Assembly (NCBI GenBank): GCA_947172645.1 | Contig: CAMWBY010000012.1 | Span: forward strand, 62,001-126,000 | From: an uncultured Lachnospiraceae bacterium | GTDB taxonomy: Bacteria; Bacillota; Clostridia; Lachnospirales; Lachnospiraceae | Reading direction: 5' to 3' | Length of the DNA: 64,000 bases | Part shown: one piece after another, positions 27,873 through 36,519 of the stretch | How the letters are laid out: each line of letters begins with the position of its first letter | Position numbering within the stretch: the first letter of the stretch is position 1 | Made by a program: the position numbers and the translations under genes | The notes under the pieces: model-generated | Seen by the model: the letters and a program-made list of their open reading frames with translations, nothing else | Told to the model about the DNA's origin: nothing | Databases searched by the model: none

Positions 27873-28751
27873 CTACTCGATATTCTGTATCTGCTCCCGC
27901 ACTTTCTCAATCTCCGTCTTGAGTTCGATGGCGCGGTTGGATATCTCCAAATCGCTCGTCTTCGATAAAATGGTATTCGCCTCCCGGTTCATCTCCTGCG
28001 CGATAAAATCGAGTTTACGGCCGATGCTCCCGCCCTCGAGAAGATTCTCCCTGGTCGTCTCTATATGGCTTCTTAGCCGTACCAATTCCTCATCCACACA
28101 CACTTTATCCGCAAAAACCGTGACTTCCATCAAAAGACGTCCTTCGTCCACCTTGGCATCCCCTAAAAGCTCTTTCACTCTCTCTTCCAGTTTCTGCCTG
28201 TACTCGGTGATAATCTGCGGCGAGCGTTGGGTAATATAATCCACATGGACGAGCATCCCGTTCAGTTTCGACACTAGGTCATTTTTCAGGTTTTCGCCTT
28301 CTTTCACCCGTGTCTCCACGAATCCCTGTGCCGCACCCCGGACAGCCTCCTGCAAAAGCAGCCACAGCTCCTCTTCATCGATTGTCTGTTCCTCCATGCC
28401 AAGCACTTCCGGGTATCTGGATAAGGTGGAAACCCGGACATCATTGTCCAGACCGAAATCCTCCGCCATCTGCCCCAGATACTTCATATACTCCGCCGCC
28501 AGGTCCTTGTTGTACTTCACGCACATATTGGACTCCGTGAAATCCTCATAGGCAATAAAGACATCCACCTTCCCACGCTGAATGTAGTTTTTCAGCTCGT
28601 TTCGTATCGCCGCCTCGAAGAAATTCAGTTTCTTGGGCATCTTAATGCTCACGTCAAGGTATCTGTGGTTGACAGACTTCATCTCCACAGTAATTTTTCT
28701 TTCCCCTCTTGCAATCTCGCACCTGCCAAAGCCGGTCATGCTCTTTATCAT
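27873..28751 (-). CDS. YicC family protein (YloC-type endoribonuclease)
   Basis: A 292-residue YicC/YloC protein. It has the N-terminal MIKSMTGFGR and EMKSVNHRYLDVSIKMPK and the C-terminal DUF1732 region with RKLDFIAQEMNREANTI. Members are reported endoribonucleases. It is the first gene of the operon that runs to cinA, with a strong promoter at 28901-28929. Confidence 0.94.
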   Translation of the reverse strand: MIKSMTGFGRCEIARGERKITVEMKSVNHRYLDVSIKMPKKLNFFEAAIRNELKNYIQRGKVDVFIAYEDFTESNMCVKYNKDLAAEYMKYLGQMAEDFGLDNDVRVSTLSRYPEVLGMEEQTIDEEELWLLLQEAVRGAAQGFVETRVKEGENLKNDLVSKLNGMLVHVDYITQRSPQIITEYRQKLEERVKELLGDAKVDEGRLLMEVTVFADKVCVDEELVRLRSHIETTRENLLEGGSIGRKLDFIAQEMNREANTILSKTSDLEISNRAIELKTEIEKVREQIQNIE

Positions 28752-28900
28752 ACTCGTATTCTCGCCTTTCTATTATTACATGATATTACCTGTCTTACAA
28801 CATGTCACGACTGCCGCACAGATTCCCTCCGCAGGCGCCATAACATCCCTTACGTCCGGCTTACTGCACATGGAACAAACAGTCTGTGCGTACAGATTTC

Positions 28901-28929
28901 ATTATAGATGAATTGTGGGAAGTAGTCAA
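28901..28929 (-). promoter_or_regulatory. Promoter of the yicC-remA-gmk-rpoZ-rimO-pgsA-cinA operon
   Basis: On the minus strand TTGACT (28929-28924), a 17-base spacer and perfect TATAAT (28906-28901). The leader to the yicC ATG is about 140 bases and holds no clear riboswitch. Confidence 0.8.
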
Positions 28930-29027
28930 GAACCATGCGAGGCCATACCGTCGCCTGGCTGCCGCCCTATGACAATCCGTCAAATCAATGCACAGCATCC
29001 GGCATTGCGTGTGGACGGCAGCGCCGC

Positions 29028-29056
29028 TTGACATCCCCGCCTCCAGCATATACGAT
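29028..29056 (+). promoter_or_regulatory. Promoter of rqcH
   Basis: TTGACA (29028-29033), a 17-base spacer and TACGAT (29051-29056) precede the rqcH ATG by about 54 bases. It is divergent from the yicC promoter, with about 100 bases between the two. Confidence 0.65.
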
Positions 29057-29109
29057 AAGGAAAGATGAACATATTATTCACAATATTGACACACAGAAAG
29101 GCAATTATC

Positions 29110-30951
29110 ATGGCATTCGACGGTATTACCATTGCAAATATTACATCACAGCTTTCCGGCACGCTCCTTGGAGGACGCATCTATAAAATTGCCCAACCGG
29201 AAAGCGACGAGCTTCTCTTAACTATCAAGAATAACGGCGCACAGTACAGGCTTTTACTCTCGGCGGACGCTTCGCTGCCTCTGGTCTATCTGACTGAAAC
29301 CAACAAGCCCAGTCCCATGACCGCCCCGGGATTCTGTATGCTTCTGAGGAAACACTTACAGAATGCCCGCATCATACGGATTGCACAGCCCGGACTGGAA
29401 CGTATCATCTGTCTGGAACTGGAACACCTGAATGAATTAGGCGACATGTGCCGCAAGAAACTGATTGTGGAGATTATGGGAAAACACAGCAATATCATCT
29501 TCTGCGACAACCAGGATAAAATAATCGACAGCATCAAGCATATCTCCGGCCTGGTCAGTTCCGTGCGGGAAGTATTACCGGGCAAAGACTACTTTATTCC
29601 CCAGACGCAGAACAAGTGGAATCCACTGCGCTTCTGCGCCCAATATACGGACATGCCTGCGGAGCTTACTGAGGATACGCTTGCACAGCCGGATGCGTCC
29701 CTGCGTTTCATGAAAGCGGAGGAGGACAGCACGCCTTTGACTTATGTAAACTTCTGCGGGCATATGCGCGAAAAACCCATGGCCGTTTACAAGGCGCTTT
29801 ACTCTTCCTACACCGGCCTGTCCCCTATTATGGCGCAGGAAATATGCTACCGTGCAGGCGTAGACGCGGACATGCCTGCCAATGCCCTGGAGGACGACGC
29901 GCTACGCGCCCTTCATACCCGGCTGTCTGAAATGATGGCGCGGGTCGTATCGGGAGACTTCACTCCCTCCATTATTTATAACGGCAGGGAGCCTATCGAG
30001 TTTGCCTCCCTCCCGCTGACACTCTACGGGGATAAAACCGCAAATTCTTACGATTCCATCAGCCAAGTCCTGGCACAATACTATGCCCAGCGCAGCGTGG
30101 TAACCCGCATCCGCCAAAAATCCGTGGACTTGCGTAAAATCGTACAGACTGCCCTGGAACGCAATGTCAAGAAATATGATTTGCAGATGAAACAAATGCT
30201 GGATACGGAAAAAAGAGATAAGTATAAAGTATACGGCGAGCTGATTAACACCTATGGCTACAACATAGAGCCCGACGCCAAGTCCATGGAAGCATTAAAC
30301 TATTATACCAATGAAATGATAACCATACCCTTGGACAATACGCTCACACCCCAGGAAAACGCACAGAAATACTTCGATAAATACGGAAAGTTAAAGCGGA
30401 CTTATGAAGCGCTGTCAGAATTGACCATTCAGGTCAAGGAAGAGATTGAACACCTGGAATCCATTATGGCAGCCCTGGATATCGCCATGCAGGAGGAAGA
30501 CCTGGTACAGATTAAAGAAGAGCTTATCGAGAGCGGCTATATCCGCAGGAAGGGCGGCACGAAGAAAGCCAAAATCACAAGCAAGCCGTTCCATTATATC
30601 AGCAGCGACGGCTTCCACATGTATGTGGGCAAGAACAACTACCAGAACGACGAGCTGACCTTCAAGTTCGCCACCGGAAACGACTGGTGGTTCCACGCCA
30701 AAAAAAAGGCCGGTTCCCACGTCATCGTCAAGGCCGAAGGCCAGGAGCTGCCCGACCGTACTTTCGAGGAAGCGGCGCGCCTTGCCGCCTACTATTCAAA
30801 AGGACGGGAACAGAATAAAGTAGAAATCGATTATATACAGAAGAAACACGTGAAGAAGCCCGCCGGGGCAAAGCCCGGGTTCGTGGTATACTATACCAAC
30901 TATTCTATGGCGATTGACTCGGATATCACAGGAATCAGGCAGGTCATGTAG
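29110..30951 (+). CDS. rqcH: Rqc2 homologue RqcH (NFACT family)
   Basis: A 613-residue NFACT protein. RqcH binds stalled 50S subunits with peptidyl-tRNA and adds alanine tails for degradation; old names are fibronectin-binding protein or FbpA. NFACT-N begins MAFDGITIANITSQL; coiled coil at about 360-445; NFACT-R has DWWFHAKKKAGSHVIVKAEG and the VEIDYIQKKHVKKP close. The ATG at 29110 follows AGAAAGG; the 29065 frame start adds unrelated residues. A GC-rich hairpin spans the stop codon (30938-30945 with 30953-30960). Confidence 0.95.
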   Translation: MAFDGITIANITSQLSGTLLGGRIYKIAQPESDELLLTIKNNGAQYRLLLSADASLPLVYLTETNKPSPMTAPGFCMLLRKHLQNARIIRIAQPGLERIICLELEHLNELGDMCRKKLIVEIMGKHSNIIFCDNQDKIIDSIKHISGLVSSVREVLPGKDYFIPQTQNKWNPLRFCAQYTDMPAELTEDTLAQPDASLRFMKAEEDSTPLTYVNFCGHMREKPMAVYKALYSSYTGLSPIMAQEICYRAGVDADMPANALEDDALRALHTRLSEMMARVVSGDFTPSIIYNGREPIEFASLPLTLYGDKTANSYDSISQVLAQYYAQRSVVTRIRQKSVDLRKIVQTALERNVKKYDLQMKQMLDTEKRDKYKVYGELINTYGYNIEPDAKSMEALNYYTNEMITIPLDNTLTPQENAQKYFDKYGKLKRTYEALSELTIQVKEEIEHLESIMAALDIAMQEEDLVQIKEELIESGYIRRKGGTKKAKITSKPFHYISSDGFHMYVGKNNYQNDELTFKFATGNDWWFHAKKKAGSHVIVKAEGQELPDRTFEEAARLAAYYSKGREQNKVEIDYIQKKHVKKPAGAKPGFVVYYTNYSMAIDSDITGIRQVM

Positions 30952-31452
30952 CGACCTGCCCCTGAACCAGGATAGGGATAATTGCTTATGCCATATCTCC
31001 CTAAGACATTTTCCCCAATATCTTTTTAAAATTCATTAATCATTTTTGTCAATCTTTCTATTGTTTCCTTTGTAATTCGTTCTATTTCTTCTTCCGTATG
31101 GGTATAGTAAAACGACGGAGGAAACAATTGCCAACAGCTGCCTCCTATAAATTCACATCCACTATCCATTTCCCATAATTTTATTTTAAACATTACTTTT
31201 TGCGCCATTCTTTTCAATACACTGACACATCCTATATTCCAATTCATTCTTTTCCACATTCCCCTCTTTTGGCACATTTCTGTCTTTGCTTAAATTTTTC
31301 TTCTCGCCCCTACTACTCTTTGTAGGCAATTTAGCACTTACTTCTAAATACTGCTCCTGCTCACTTAGTATATTCGTTTTTGCGAAGATATTCAAGTATC
31401 AGAATATATTCTATTCTATGGTAAAGAATAAAATCACAAGGAGGTGCTGAAT
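30952..31452. other. AT-rich interval with small uncertain frames
   Basis: The base composition is clearly lower in GC than the surroundings. Two minus-strand frames overlap here (31026-31259 and 31186-31395) and neither matches a family I recognise. It may be a remnant of an inserted element; no terminal repeats or transposase are visible. Confidence 0.5.
31026..31259 (-). CDS. Small hypothetical protein
   Basis: A 77-codon frame in AT-rich DNA. GAGGGG lies directly before the first ATG and 13 bases before a second (31247), so the start is uncertain. The C-terminal part is HTEEEIERITKETIERLTKMINEF, probably helical. No family recognised. A second frame in another phase (31186-31395) overlaps it; the pair could be remains of one longer gene. 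Confidence 0.35.
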   Translation of the reverse strand: MWKRMNWNIGCVSVLKRMAQKVMFKIKLWEMDSGCEFIGGSCWQLFPPSFYYTHTEEEIERITKETIERLTKMINEF

Positions 31453-31671
31453 GTGATTGTCTATTCCCCATTTTGGGAAACTTTAGAAAAATCAAATGAA
31501 AACTGGTATACTTTAACGAACAAACATCATTTATCACACAGCACGCTCCACCGCCTAAAACATAATAAAGATGTATCAACTAAAACACTGAATGACTTAT
31601 GCCGGATTTTAGGCTGTGACATAAAAGATATTATCTGTTACATTCCTTCTGACACAGACCAAAAGCTATAA
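31453..31671 (+). CDS. Small XRE family transcriptional regulator
   Basis: A 72-residue HTH protein of the short Cro/C1 type. The helix-turn-helix is TLTNKHHLSHSTLHRLKHNK and is followed by TLNDLCRILGCDIKDII. The GTG at 31453 is placed eight bases after AGGAGG; upstream GTG at 31444 lies within that site. Such proteins often regulate mobile or toxin-antitoxin loci, but no partner gene is certain; the only neighbour on this side is the small uncertain frame on the opposite strand. A terminator follows at 31675-31703. Confidence 0.85.
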   Translation: MIVYSPFWETLEKSNENWYTLTNKHHLSHSTLHRLKHNKDVSTKTLNDLCRILGCDIKDIICYIPSDTDQKL

Positions 31672-31674
31672 ACT

Positions 31675-31703
31675 GCGATAGCAATTTTACAGATTGTTAT
31701 CGC
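31675..31703 (+). terminator. Terminator of the XRE gene
   Basis: An 11-bp stem (31675-31685 with 31693-31703, one G-U pair) is followed by TTAATTTTTTT on the plus strand, a few bases after the XRE stop. Confidence 0.85.
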
Positions 31704-31795
31704 TTAATTTTTTTAATGTCAACAGGGGAGGATACCCATTCCCCGGGCACCCTCCCTGTCTGCAATGTTTCCCTTACCCGAATCTCCCAGGCGCT

Positions 31796-32056
31796 TTAGA
31801 GCGTACTGGAAGTGAACAGGGATTTCACATGGTCAATCTCAGCCTGCGACGCTTTCGCAGCCGGCACATAATAAGATTTCTCACGTGCAATCTGATACAG
31901 TTCTTCCTGTGACTGTTCACAGGCGTTACGGAACTGCTTCAATGTCTGTTTCAACTCTTTATTCTCTGTCTGGGCAATCATTTCACCGAAGCGCACCAGT
32001 TCTCCGTTGATACCGGTAAGCGTATCCGCCACCATTGTCTTTTCTTCCATCTGCAT
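31796..32056 (-). CDS. CotF-like spore coat protein
   Basis: An 86-residue protein with the pattern of CotF/YhcQ-type coat proteins: MVADTLTGINGELVRFGEMIAQTENKEL, then FRNACEQSQEELYQIAREKSYYVPA with the usual YYxPA close. The small all-helical fold is known in ferritin-like coat proteins. It should be made in the mother cell during sporulation. It follows the small gene at 32117-32302 after a 20-bp palindrome. Start ATG with AAGGAG. Confidence 0.85.
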   Translation of the reverse strand: MQMEEKTMVADTLTGINGELVRFGEMIAQTENKELKQTLKQFRNACEQSQEELYQIAREKSYYVPAAKASQAEIDHVKSLFTSSTL

Positions 32057-32092
32057 AATCCGGACTCCTTTTCTTCCATAATTATTGTTCTA

Positions 32093-32112
32093 GGTTAAAA
32101 AATTTTTTAACC
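32093..32112 (-). terminator. 20-bp perfect palindrome between two small coat-type genes
   Basis: GGTTAAAAAA followed by its exact complement TTTTTTAACC. On the minus strand it lies 4 bases after a stop codon and could act as a weak terminator, or as a protein-binding site before the CotF-like gene. Confidence 0.5.
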
Positions 32113-32116
32113 CCTG

Positions 32117-32302
32117 TTATCTTAAATACTCCATAAGCTGCTGCTTATTCTGCATCGCATTCTGCGCGCCTTTTTCAAAGAACTGCTTTACCTTCGTGTC
32201 GGATGCGCACTCCGCATACTCTTTCATCTTACAATGGGTCACGTCGTAACCGCCCATAAGGTGACGAAGATTCTGTAAATCTAACTCTGATAAGTTTGCC
32301 AT
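32117..32302 (-). CDS. Small protein linked to the CotF-like gene
   Basis: A 61-residue protein, helical and rich in Lys/Gln (KQFFEKGAQNAMQNKQQLMEYL), without signal peptide. It resembles short spore-coat-associated proteins found beside CotF genes in Lachnospiraceae, but I do not recognise a named family. The ATG at 32302 follows TTAGGAGG. The ribosome site sits directly after the terminator hairpin of the spoVB-like gene, so its transcript must begin close by. Confidence 0.75.
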   Translation of the reverse strand: MANLSELDLQNLRHLMGGYDVTHCKMKEYAECASDTKVKQFFEKGAQNAMQNKQQLMEYLR

Positions 32303-32320
32303 ATGATTACCTCCTAAAAA

Positions 32321-32360
32321 AATAATTGTCCTCAACAGTATTTGTTTTTGGACAATTATT
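32321..32360 (-). terminator. Terminator of the SpoVB-like gene
   Basis: An 11-bp stem (32321-32331 with 32350-32360) is followed on the minus strand by a T run that runs straight into the AGGAGG of the next gene. Confidence 0.8.
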
Positions 32361-32397
32361 TATGCGGGTCTGTTATTATTTTTTTATTTTTAAACTG

Positions 32398-34035
32398 CTA
32401 CCGCAGCAAATGCAGCCTTTTGGCGAAGTGTACCAACATGGCGCCCTTCGGGAAAGAACGCAGCTCCTTCTCGTCCACGCCGCCAATCAAAAGAATTATC
32501 ACGAAATAGACCGCCGCCCCGACGCCGATGGCAATCATCAAGGCAATCCGGCTGACCGGAAGAATCAGATACAGCCCTGTGTACACGCCGTATGCCACCG
32601 CACCCATCACGAAGGATGCAAAGAACGGCTTTATAAAAGTCTTCATGTACTCCTGCCTGTACTTCAGATGTTTTCTTACCGAAATCTGGTTCAGGATACA
32701 CATCACAAGGGAGTAAATAATATTTGCGCATGCAAGCGCATACAGATTCAAATCCGTAAACCACAGCATGGCCACCAGGCTCGCCACCTGGATGACAAGG
32801 GCTACCACCGAATGGATAACCGGCGTATTCACCTTGCCAATCCCCTGCAGGACGGCATTCGTCAGCGTGGACAGACAGTACAGCACCACCGTGACAGACA
32901 ACGCCATCAACAGGCCCGACGCCTTGTCAAGGGCCTCCTTCTGAGGGAAAATAAAATACATAACCGGCTTGGCGAGCAAAAGAAGCCCCACCGAAGCGGG
33001 TATCGCGATGAGCATCGTCATCCTGATGGCCTTCGCCACCTGCTTTCTCGTCTTCTTATACTCCTTGCGCACGAATGTGGTAGATACCCCCGGAATCGTG
33101 GCGGAAGACATTGCCGAAGCTATGGCAATCGGTATATTGACCACCGCAATCGCCTGGGTTGAAAAAATTCCGTAGTCGATGTGCGCCGTCACCGAGTCCA
33201 CGTTCTTATATTCCATCAGGACACTATAATAAACATCCATATTGACCACGGTAGAACAGTTATATATAAACGTACTCAAGATAAAAGGCGTGACAATCGT
33301 AAAAATAACCTTGAAAATCTCACCATAGCTGTCCAACCTGCCGCTTCTGTCATATTTGGCGCGTTTACGTATCATTTTACGGTTAAGCATGTACATGCCA
33401 AGCATAAAAAGCAGAGCCGTCACGACGCCTGCCCCCGTGCCAAGCGCGCTTCCTGCCGAACCATAGACGGCCTGAGTCGTCTCATCGCTGTCAGCTACCG
33501 ACCGTATCAGCAGATAAGCTGCTCCGATGCTGACCCCGGCGTTCAATATCTGCTCCAATATCTGGGAAAGCGAAGTGTGCATCATCGAACCGTGGGCCTG
33601 AAAATATCCTCTGAGCACACCTAAGAAGCCTGAAAAAAAGATAGTCGGCGCAAGTACGCGCAGCGCCACTATCGAGTTGACGCTTTTTGCCATAAAAAGA
33701 GGCGCCGCCACAAAAGTAATGACAGAAGCCGCTCCGCCCACCACAAGCACATACAAAAGCGCACACTCGAACACTCTCTGGACATTACGGTATTCTTTAA
33801 AAGCAAGCTTCTGGGCTATCACCTTGGAAATTGCCGACGGAATGCTGTAGGAAGAAATCAGAAGGATAATGGTATAGATATTAATCGCCGTACTGTAATA
33901 CCCATTGCCTTCCAGCCCGATAATACTCAGAAGCGGGCTTCGGTAAATCAGACCGATTACCTTCACTATCATGCCTGACGCTGCCAGGATGCCCGCCTGT
34001 AGCACAAAATTATTCTTTTTCTTTTGTCCGCCCAT
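32398..34035 (-). CDS. Polysaccharide flippase of the SpoVB/MurJ-like type
   Basis: A 545-residue integral membrane protein with about 14 hydrophobic segments, of the MOP exporter superfamily. SpoVB-like proteins move lipid-linked cell wall or cortex precursors; SpoVB itself is needed for cortex synthesis. The N-terminal FVLQAGILAASGMIVKVIGLIYRSPLL and VLRGYFQAHGSMMHTSLSQILEQ are typical of the family. No polysaccharide gene cluster surrounds it. The start codon is ATG; the stop is 38 bases before the terminator stem. Confidence 0.9.
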   Translation of the reverse strand: MGGQKKKNNFVLQAGILAASGMIVKVIGLIYRSPLLSIIGLEGNGYYSTAINIYTIILLISSYSIPSAISKVIAQKLAFKEYRNVQRVFECALLYVLVVGGAASVITFVAAPLFMAKSVNSIVALRVLAPTIFFSGFLGVLRGYFQAHGSMMHTSLSQILEQILNAGVSIGAAYLLIRSVADSDETTQAVYGSAGSALGTGAGVVTALLFMLGMYMLNRKMIRKRAKYDRSGRLDSYGEIFKVIFTIVTPFILSTFIYNCSTVVNMDVYYSVLMEYKNVDSVTAHIDYGIFSTQAIAVVNIPIAIASAMSSATIPGVSTTFVRKEYKKTRKQVAKAIRMTMLIAIPASVGLLLLAKPVMYFIFPQKEALDKASGLLMALSVTVVLYCLSTLTNAVLQGIGKVNTPVIHSVVALVIQVASLVAMLWFTDLNLYALACANIIYSLVMCILNQISVRKHLKYRQEYMKTFIKPFFASFVMGAVAYGVYTGLYLILPVSRIALMIAIGVGAAVYFVIILLIGGVDEKELRSFPKGAMLVHFAKRLHLLR

Positions 34036-34140
34036 GCGCTACCTCCGAGTGATACCTGCCTACATGATTCCGCTCATGTTATCATACCATAAATACTGCT
34101 CACCTGCTATACAAACTGTACAACCCTTCCCCATCAATCT

Positions 34141-34190
34141 ATGAATGTGGGTATGTTTTTATTCTTCCTTTGGGTACCCGTATGCATGAA
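34141..34190 (-). repeat. Terminator-associated repeat, divergent third copy
   Basis: About 30 bases here (34161-34190) match the 3' half of the repeat at 59706-59755 with about seven differences (CTTCCTTTGGGTACCCGTATGC). It lies just past the glgA terminator on the minus strand, the same relative place as the other two copies. Confidence 0.5.
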
Positions 34191-34198
34191 ACAGAAAA

Positions 34199-34223
34199 AG
34201 AGCAAGTCCCAACGACTTGCTCT
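34199..34223 (-). terminator. Terminator of glgA
   Basis: A 10-bp stem (34199-34208 with 34214-34223) is followed on the minus strand by TTTTTCTGTTT. It lies 33 bases after the glgA stop. Confidence 0.9.
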
Positions 34224-34255
34224 GATATCCTGTAAATGTCTCAATCAGCTACGGT

Positions 34256-35701
34256 TTAACCAATTAGCCAGTCATACATCTCCTGATATTTCCTCGCAGA
34301 TACATGCCATGAGAAATCCACCGCCATAGCCCTGTCTACAATCTTGTTCCACTCGCGCTTCTTATCATAATAGATATGCTCTGCGTAGCGGATTGTTCCG
34401 AGCATCTCATGGGCATTGTAATTCGTAAAGCTGAATCCTGTACCGGTTCCCTCATACTCATTGTAAGGCTCCACGGTGTCCTTAAGCCCGCCCGTCTCAC
34501 GCACAATCGGAACGGTTCCATAACGTAAGGACATCAACTGGCTTAAACCGCAAGGCTCGAAAAGTGAAGGCATCAGGAACGCGTCGCTGGCCGCATAAAT
34601 CTTGTGTGACAGCGCATCGGAATAATAGATATTAGCGGATACCTTCCCATGATACTTCCAGTCAAAATGACGGAACATATTCTCATACTGTTCCTCACCG
34701 GTTCCAAGTACCACAATCTGCACATTGTCCTGGCACAACTCATCCATAATATAGGCAATCAGGTCAAATCCCTTCTGCCCTGTCAGACGGGACACGATAC
34801 CGATTAGCATCGCCTTATCGTCCTGGTTAAGTCCTAACTCAGCCTGAAGCGCGCGCTTATTCTTAATCTTCTCCTTACGGAAATTCACGGCATTATAATG
34901 GTTCTCAATATAGATATCCGTCTCCGGATTGAAATCCTCATAATCAATACCGTTGACGATTCCTCTTAAATCCTTCGCCCTGGCGCACATAAGACCATTG
35001 AGCCCTTCCCCATAAAAGGCAGTCTTAATCTCTTCCGCATAAGTATCGCTCACGGTCGTAATCGCATCCGCATACACAAGTCCGCCTTTCAGTAAGTTGG
35101 CATCCTTGTACGCTTCCAGTTTATCGGATGTAAAGAAATAATCCGGCAGCCCTGTAATCTCCTTGACTTCCTTCACGTTCCATTTACCCTGGAACTGCAG
35201 GTTATGGATTGTCATAACCGTCTTGATTCCCCTATAGAAATCGCCGCCCTGGAACCGTTCTTTTAAGTATACCGGAATCAACCCGGTCTGCCAGTCATGG
35301 CAGTGTATTAAGTCCGGCCTGAAATCAATAACCGGAAGAATGGAAAGCGCCGCTTTAGAGAAAAATGCAAACTTCTCAATCTCAAACAACGCATTGTCGC
35401 CATAAGGCCTGAACCCGCCAAAGAAAGCCTCATTGTCGATGAAATAGTACTTCACGCCGTCGACTTCCGCCTCCAAGATGCCGACATATTCCTCTTTCCA
35501 GTGGAAGTCCATATAAAAATGTGTCCTATAAGTAAGCTTATCTTTCATCTCCTGCTTCATACAGGTATACTTGGGAAGAATCACCCTGATATCAAAATAC
35601 TCCCTGTCGATGCACTTCGGTAATGAACCGACTACATCTGCCAAACCGCCTGTCTTGATAAAAGGAAAACCTTCCGACGCAACAAACAAAATATTTTTCA
35701 T
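34256..35701 (-). CDS. glgA: Glycogen synthase (GT5, ADP-glucose type)
   Basis: A 481-residue GT-B glycosyltransferase that extends alpha-1,4-glucan with ADP-glucose. The N-terminal KTGGLADVVGSLPK binds ADP-glucose; the DLIHCHDWQTGLIPVYL and SLFEPCGLSQLMSLRYGTVPIVRETGGL regions are the GT5 signature. No other glycogen gene is nearby. Start ATG with GGAGGG; a promoter (TTTATT, 16-base spacer, TATAAT) lies at 35745-35772. Confidence 0.96.
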   Translation of the reverse strand: MKNILFVASEGFPFIKTGGLADVVGSLPKCIDREYFDIRVILPKYTCMKQEMKDKLTYRTHFYMDFHWKEEYVGILEAEVDGVKYYFIDNEAFFGGFRPYGDNALFEIEKFAFFSKAALSILPVIDFRPDLIHCHDWQTGLIPVYLKERFQGGDFYRGIKTVMTIHNLQFQGKWNVKEVKEITGLPDYFFTSDKLEAYKDANLLKGGLVYADAITTVSDTYAEEIKTAFYGEGLNGLMCARAKDLRGIVNGIDYEDFNPETDIYIENHYNAVNFRKEKIKNKRALQAELGLNQDDKAMLIGIVSRLTGQKGFDLIAYIMDELCQDNVQIVVLGTGEEQYENMFRHFDWKYHGKVSANIYYSDALSHKIYAASDAFLMPSLFEPCGLSQLMSLRYGTVPIVRETGGLKDTVEPYNEYEGTGTGFSFTNYNAHEMLGTIRYAEHIYYDKKREWNKIVDRAMAVDFSWHVSARKYQEMYDWLIG

Positions 35702-35744
35702 GCTAACCCTCCAAGATATAGTCTTATCAAAATTCTTAAAACAT

Positions 35745-35772
35745 ATTATACAGCATTTTGATTGGCAATAAA
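35745..35772 (-). promoter_or_regulatory. Promoter of glgA
   Basis: On the minus strand TTTATT (35772-35767), a 16-base spacer and perfect TATAAT (35750-35745), about 45 bases before the glgA ATG. Confidence 0.6.
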
Positions 35773-35806
35773 AGGATTAATTTCAGAAAAATACTGCCGT
35801 TTTTGC

Positions 35807-36325
35807 TCAGTTCTTGTACTGCAGCCGTATTTTATCTGCTATCAAAGCAATAAACTCCGAATTGGTCGGTTTGCCTTTGCCCGTATTAATCGTATACCCA
35901 AACAACGCGTCCAAAGTTTCCATCCTGCCTCTCGACCATGCCACCTCAATGGCATGTCTGATGGCCCTCTCCACACGGCTCGGCGTTGTCTGGTAATTCT
36001 TTGCTATCGTCGGATATAATACTTTCGTGATTGAGCCAAGCATCTCCACATCCTGCACTGACATCATAATAGCTTCCCTCAAGTATTGGTATCCTTTGAT
36101 ATGGGCAGGGACACCTATTTCATGTATCATATCTGTCACATCCTTCTCAAGGTCGCGCTCCGCACTTACCTGAGTTATCATTTCGGTGCCCTGCATATCT
36201 TCCTCTTTCGCCCCGGAAGGAACAGTTATCATAATCTGAAAGGCTTTGTTGGTGCTGATTAAATTATTCAGAATCCGATAAAACTGCTCCTCGTCCCTCG
36301 ATGCTGTCATGCTTAATGTTTCCAT
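35807..36325 (-). CDS. Spo0A-type DNA-binding protein without a receiver domain
   Basis: A 172-residue protein. Residues 60-172 match the Spo0A effector domain almost throughout: [34 protein letters not shown], the recognition helix in [18 protein letters not shown] and [19 protein letters not shown]. The usual N-terminal receiver domain with its phosphorylated Asp is absent; instead there are about 55 residues ([26 protein letters not shown]) that I do not recognise. The ATG at 36325 has GGAGG. Full-length Spo0A is usually about 265 residues. The gene stands alone. It may be a Spo0A paralogue that binds 0A boxes without phosphorelay control. Confidence 0.85.
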   Translation of the reverse strand: METLSMTASRDEEQFYRILNNLISTNKAFQIMITVPSGAKEEDMQGTEMITQVSAERDLEKDVTDMIHEIGVPAHIKGYQYLREAIMMSVQDVEMLGSITKVLYPTIAKNYQTTPSRVERAIRHAIEVAWSRGRMETLDALFGYTINTGKGKPTNSEFIALIADKIRLQYKN

Positions 36326-36362
36326 ATTGTTCCTCCATTCATACTCAGCCTGCGAATGCAAT

Positions 36363-36377
36363 GTGTACCCGGTACAC
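36363..36377. promoter_or_regulatory. Perfect palindrome upstream of the Spo0A-like gene
   Basis: GTGTACC and GGTACAC flank one base, 38 bases upstream of the ATG at 36325. This is the form of a dimeric regulator's site. A TATAAT lies about 85 bases further upstream (near 36460-36470) on the minus strand. Confidence 0.45.
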
Positions 36378-36519
36378 TATGTGCAAGCATAAATTTGCGC
36401 CTCCGCCTTCACACTGCCTGATAATTGCCGTGCCTGTATATTGACGACATCCGACATAAACTATTATAAACAATGAAAGTACGCTATGGAACATTAAGTC
36501 ATCGCACTGTGCCAGTGTG

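Noticed and set aside
31361-31579. 72-codon minus-strand frame opposite the XRE gene
   Set aside because: It overlaps a well-supported regulator gene with a good ribosome site and has no family features.
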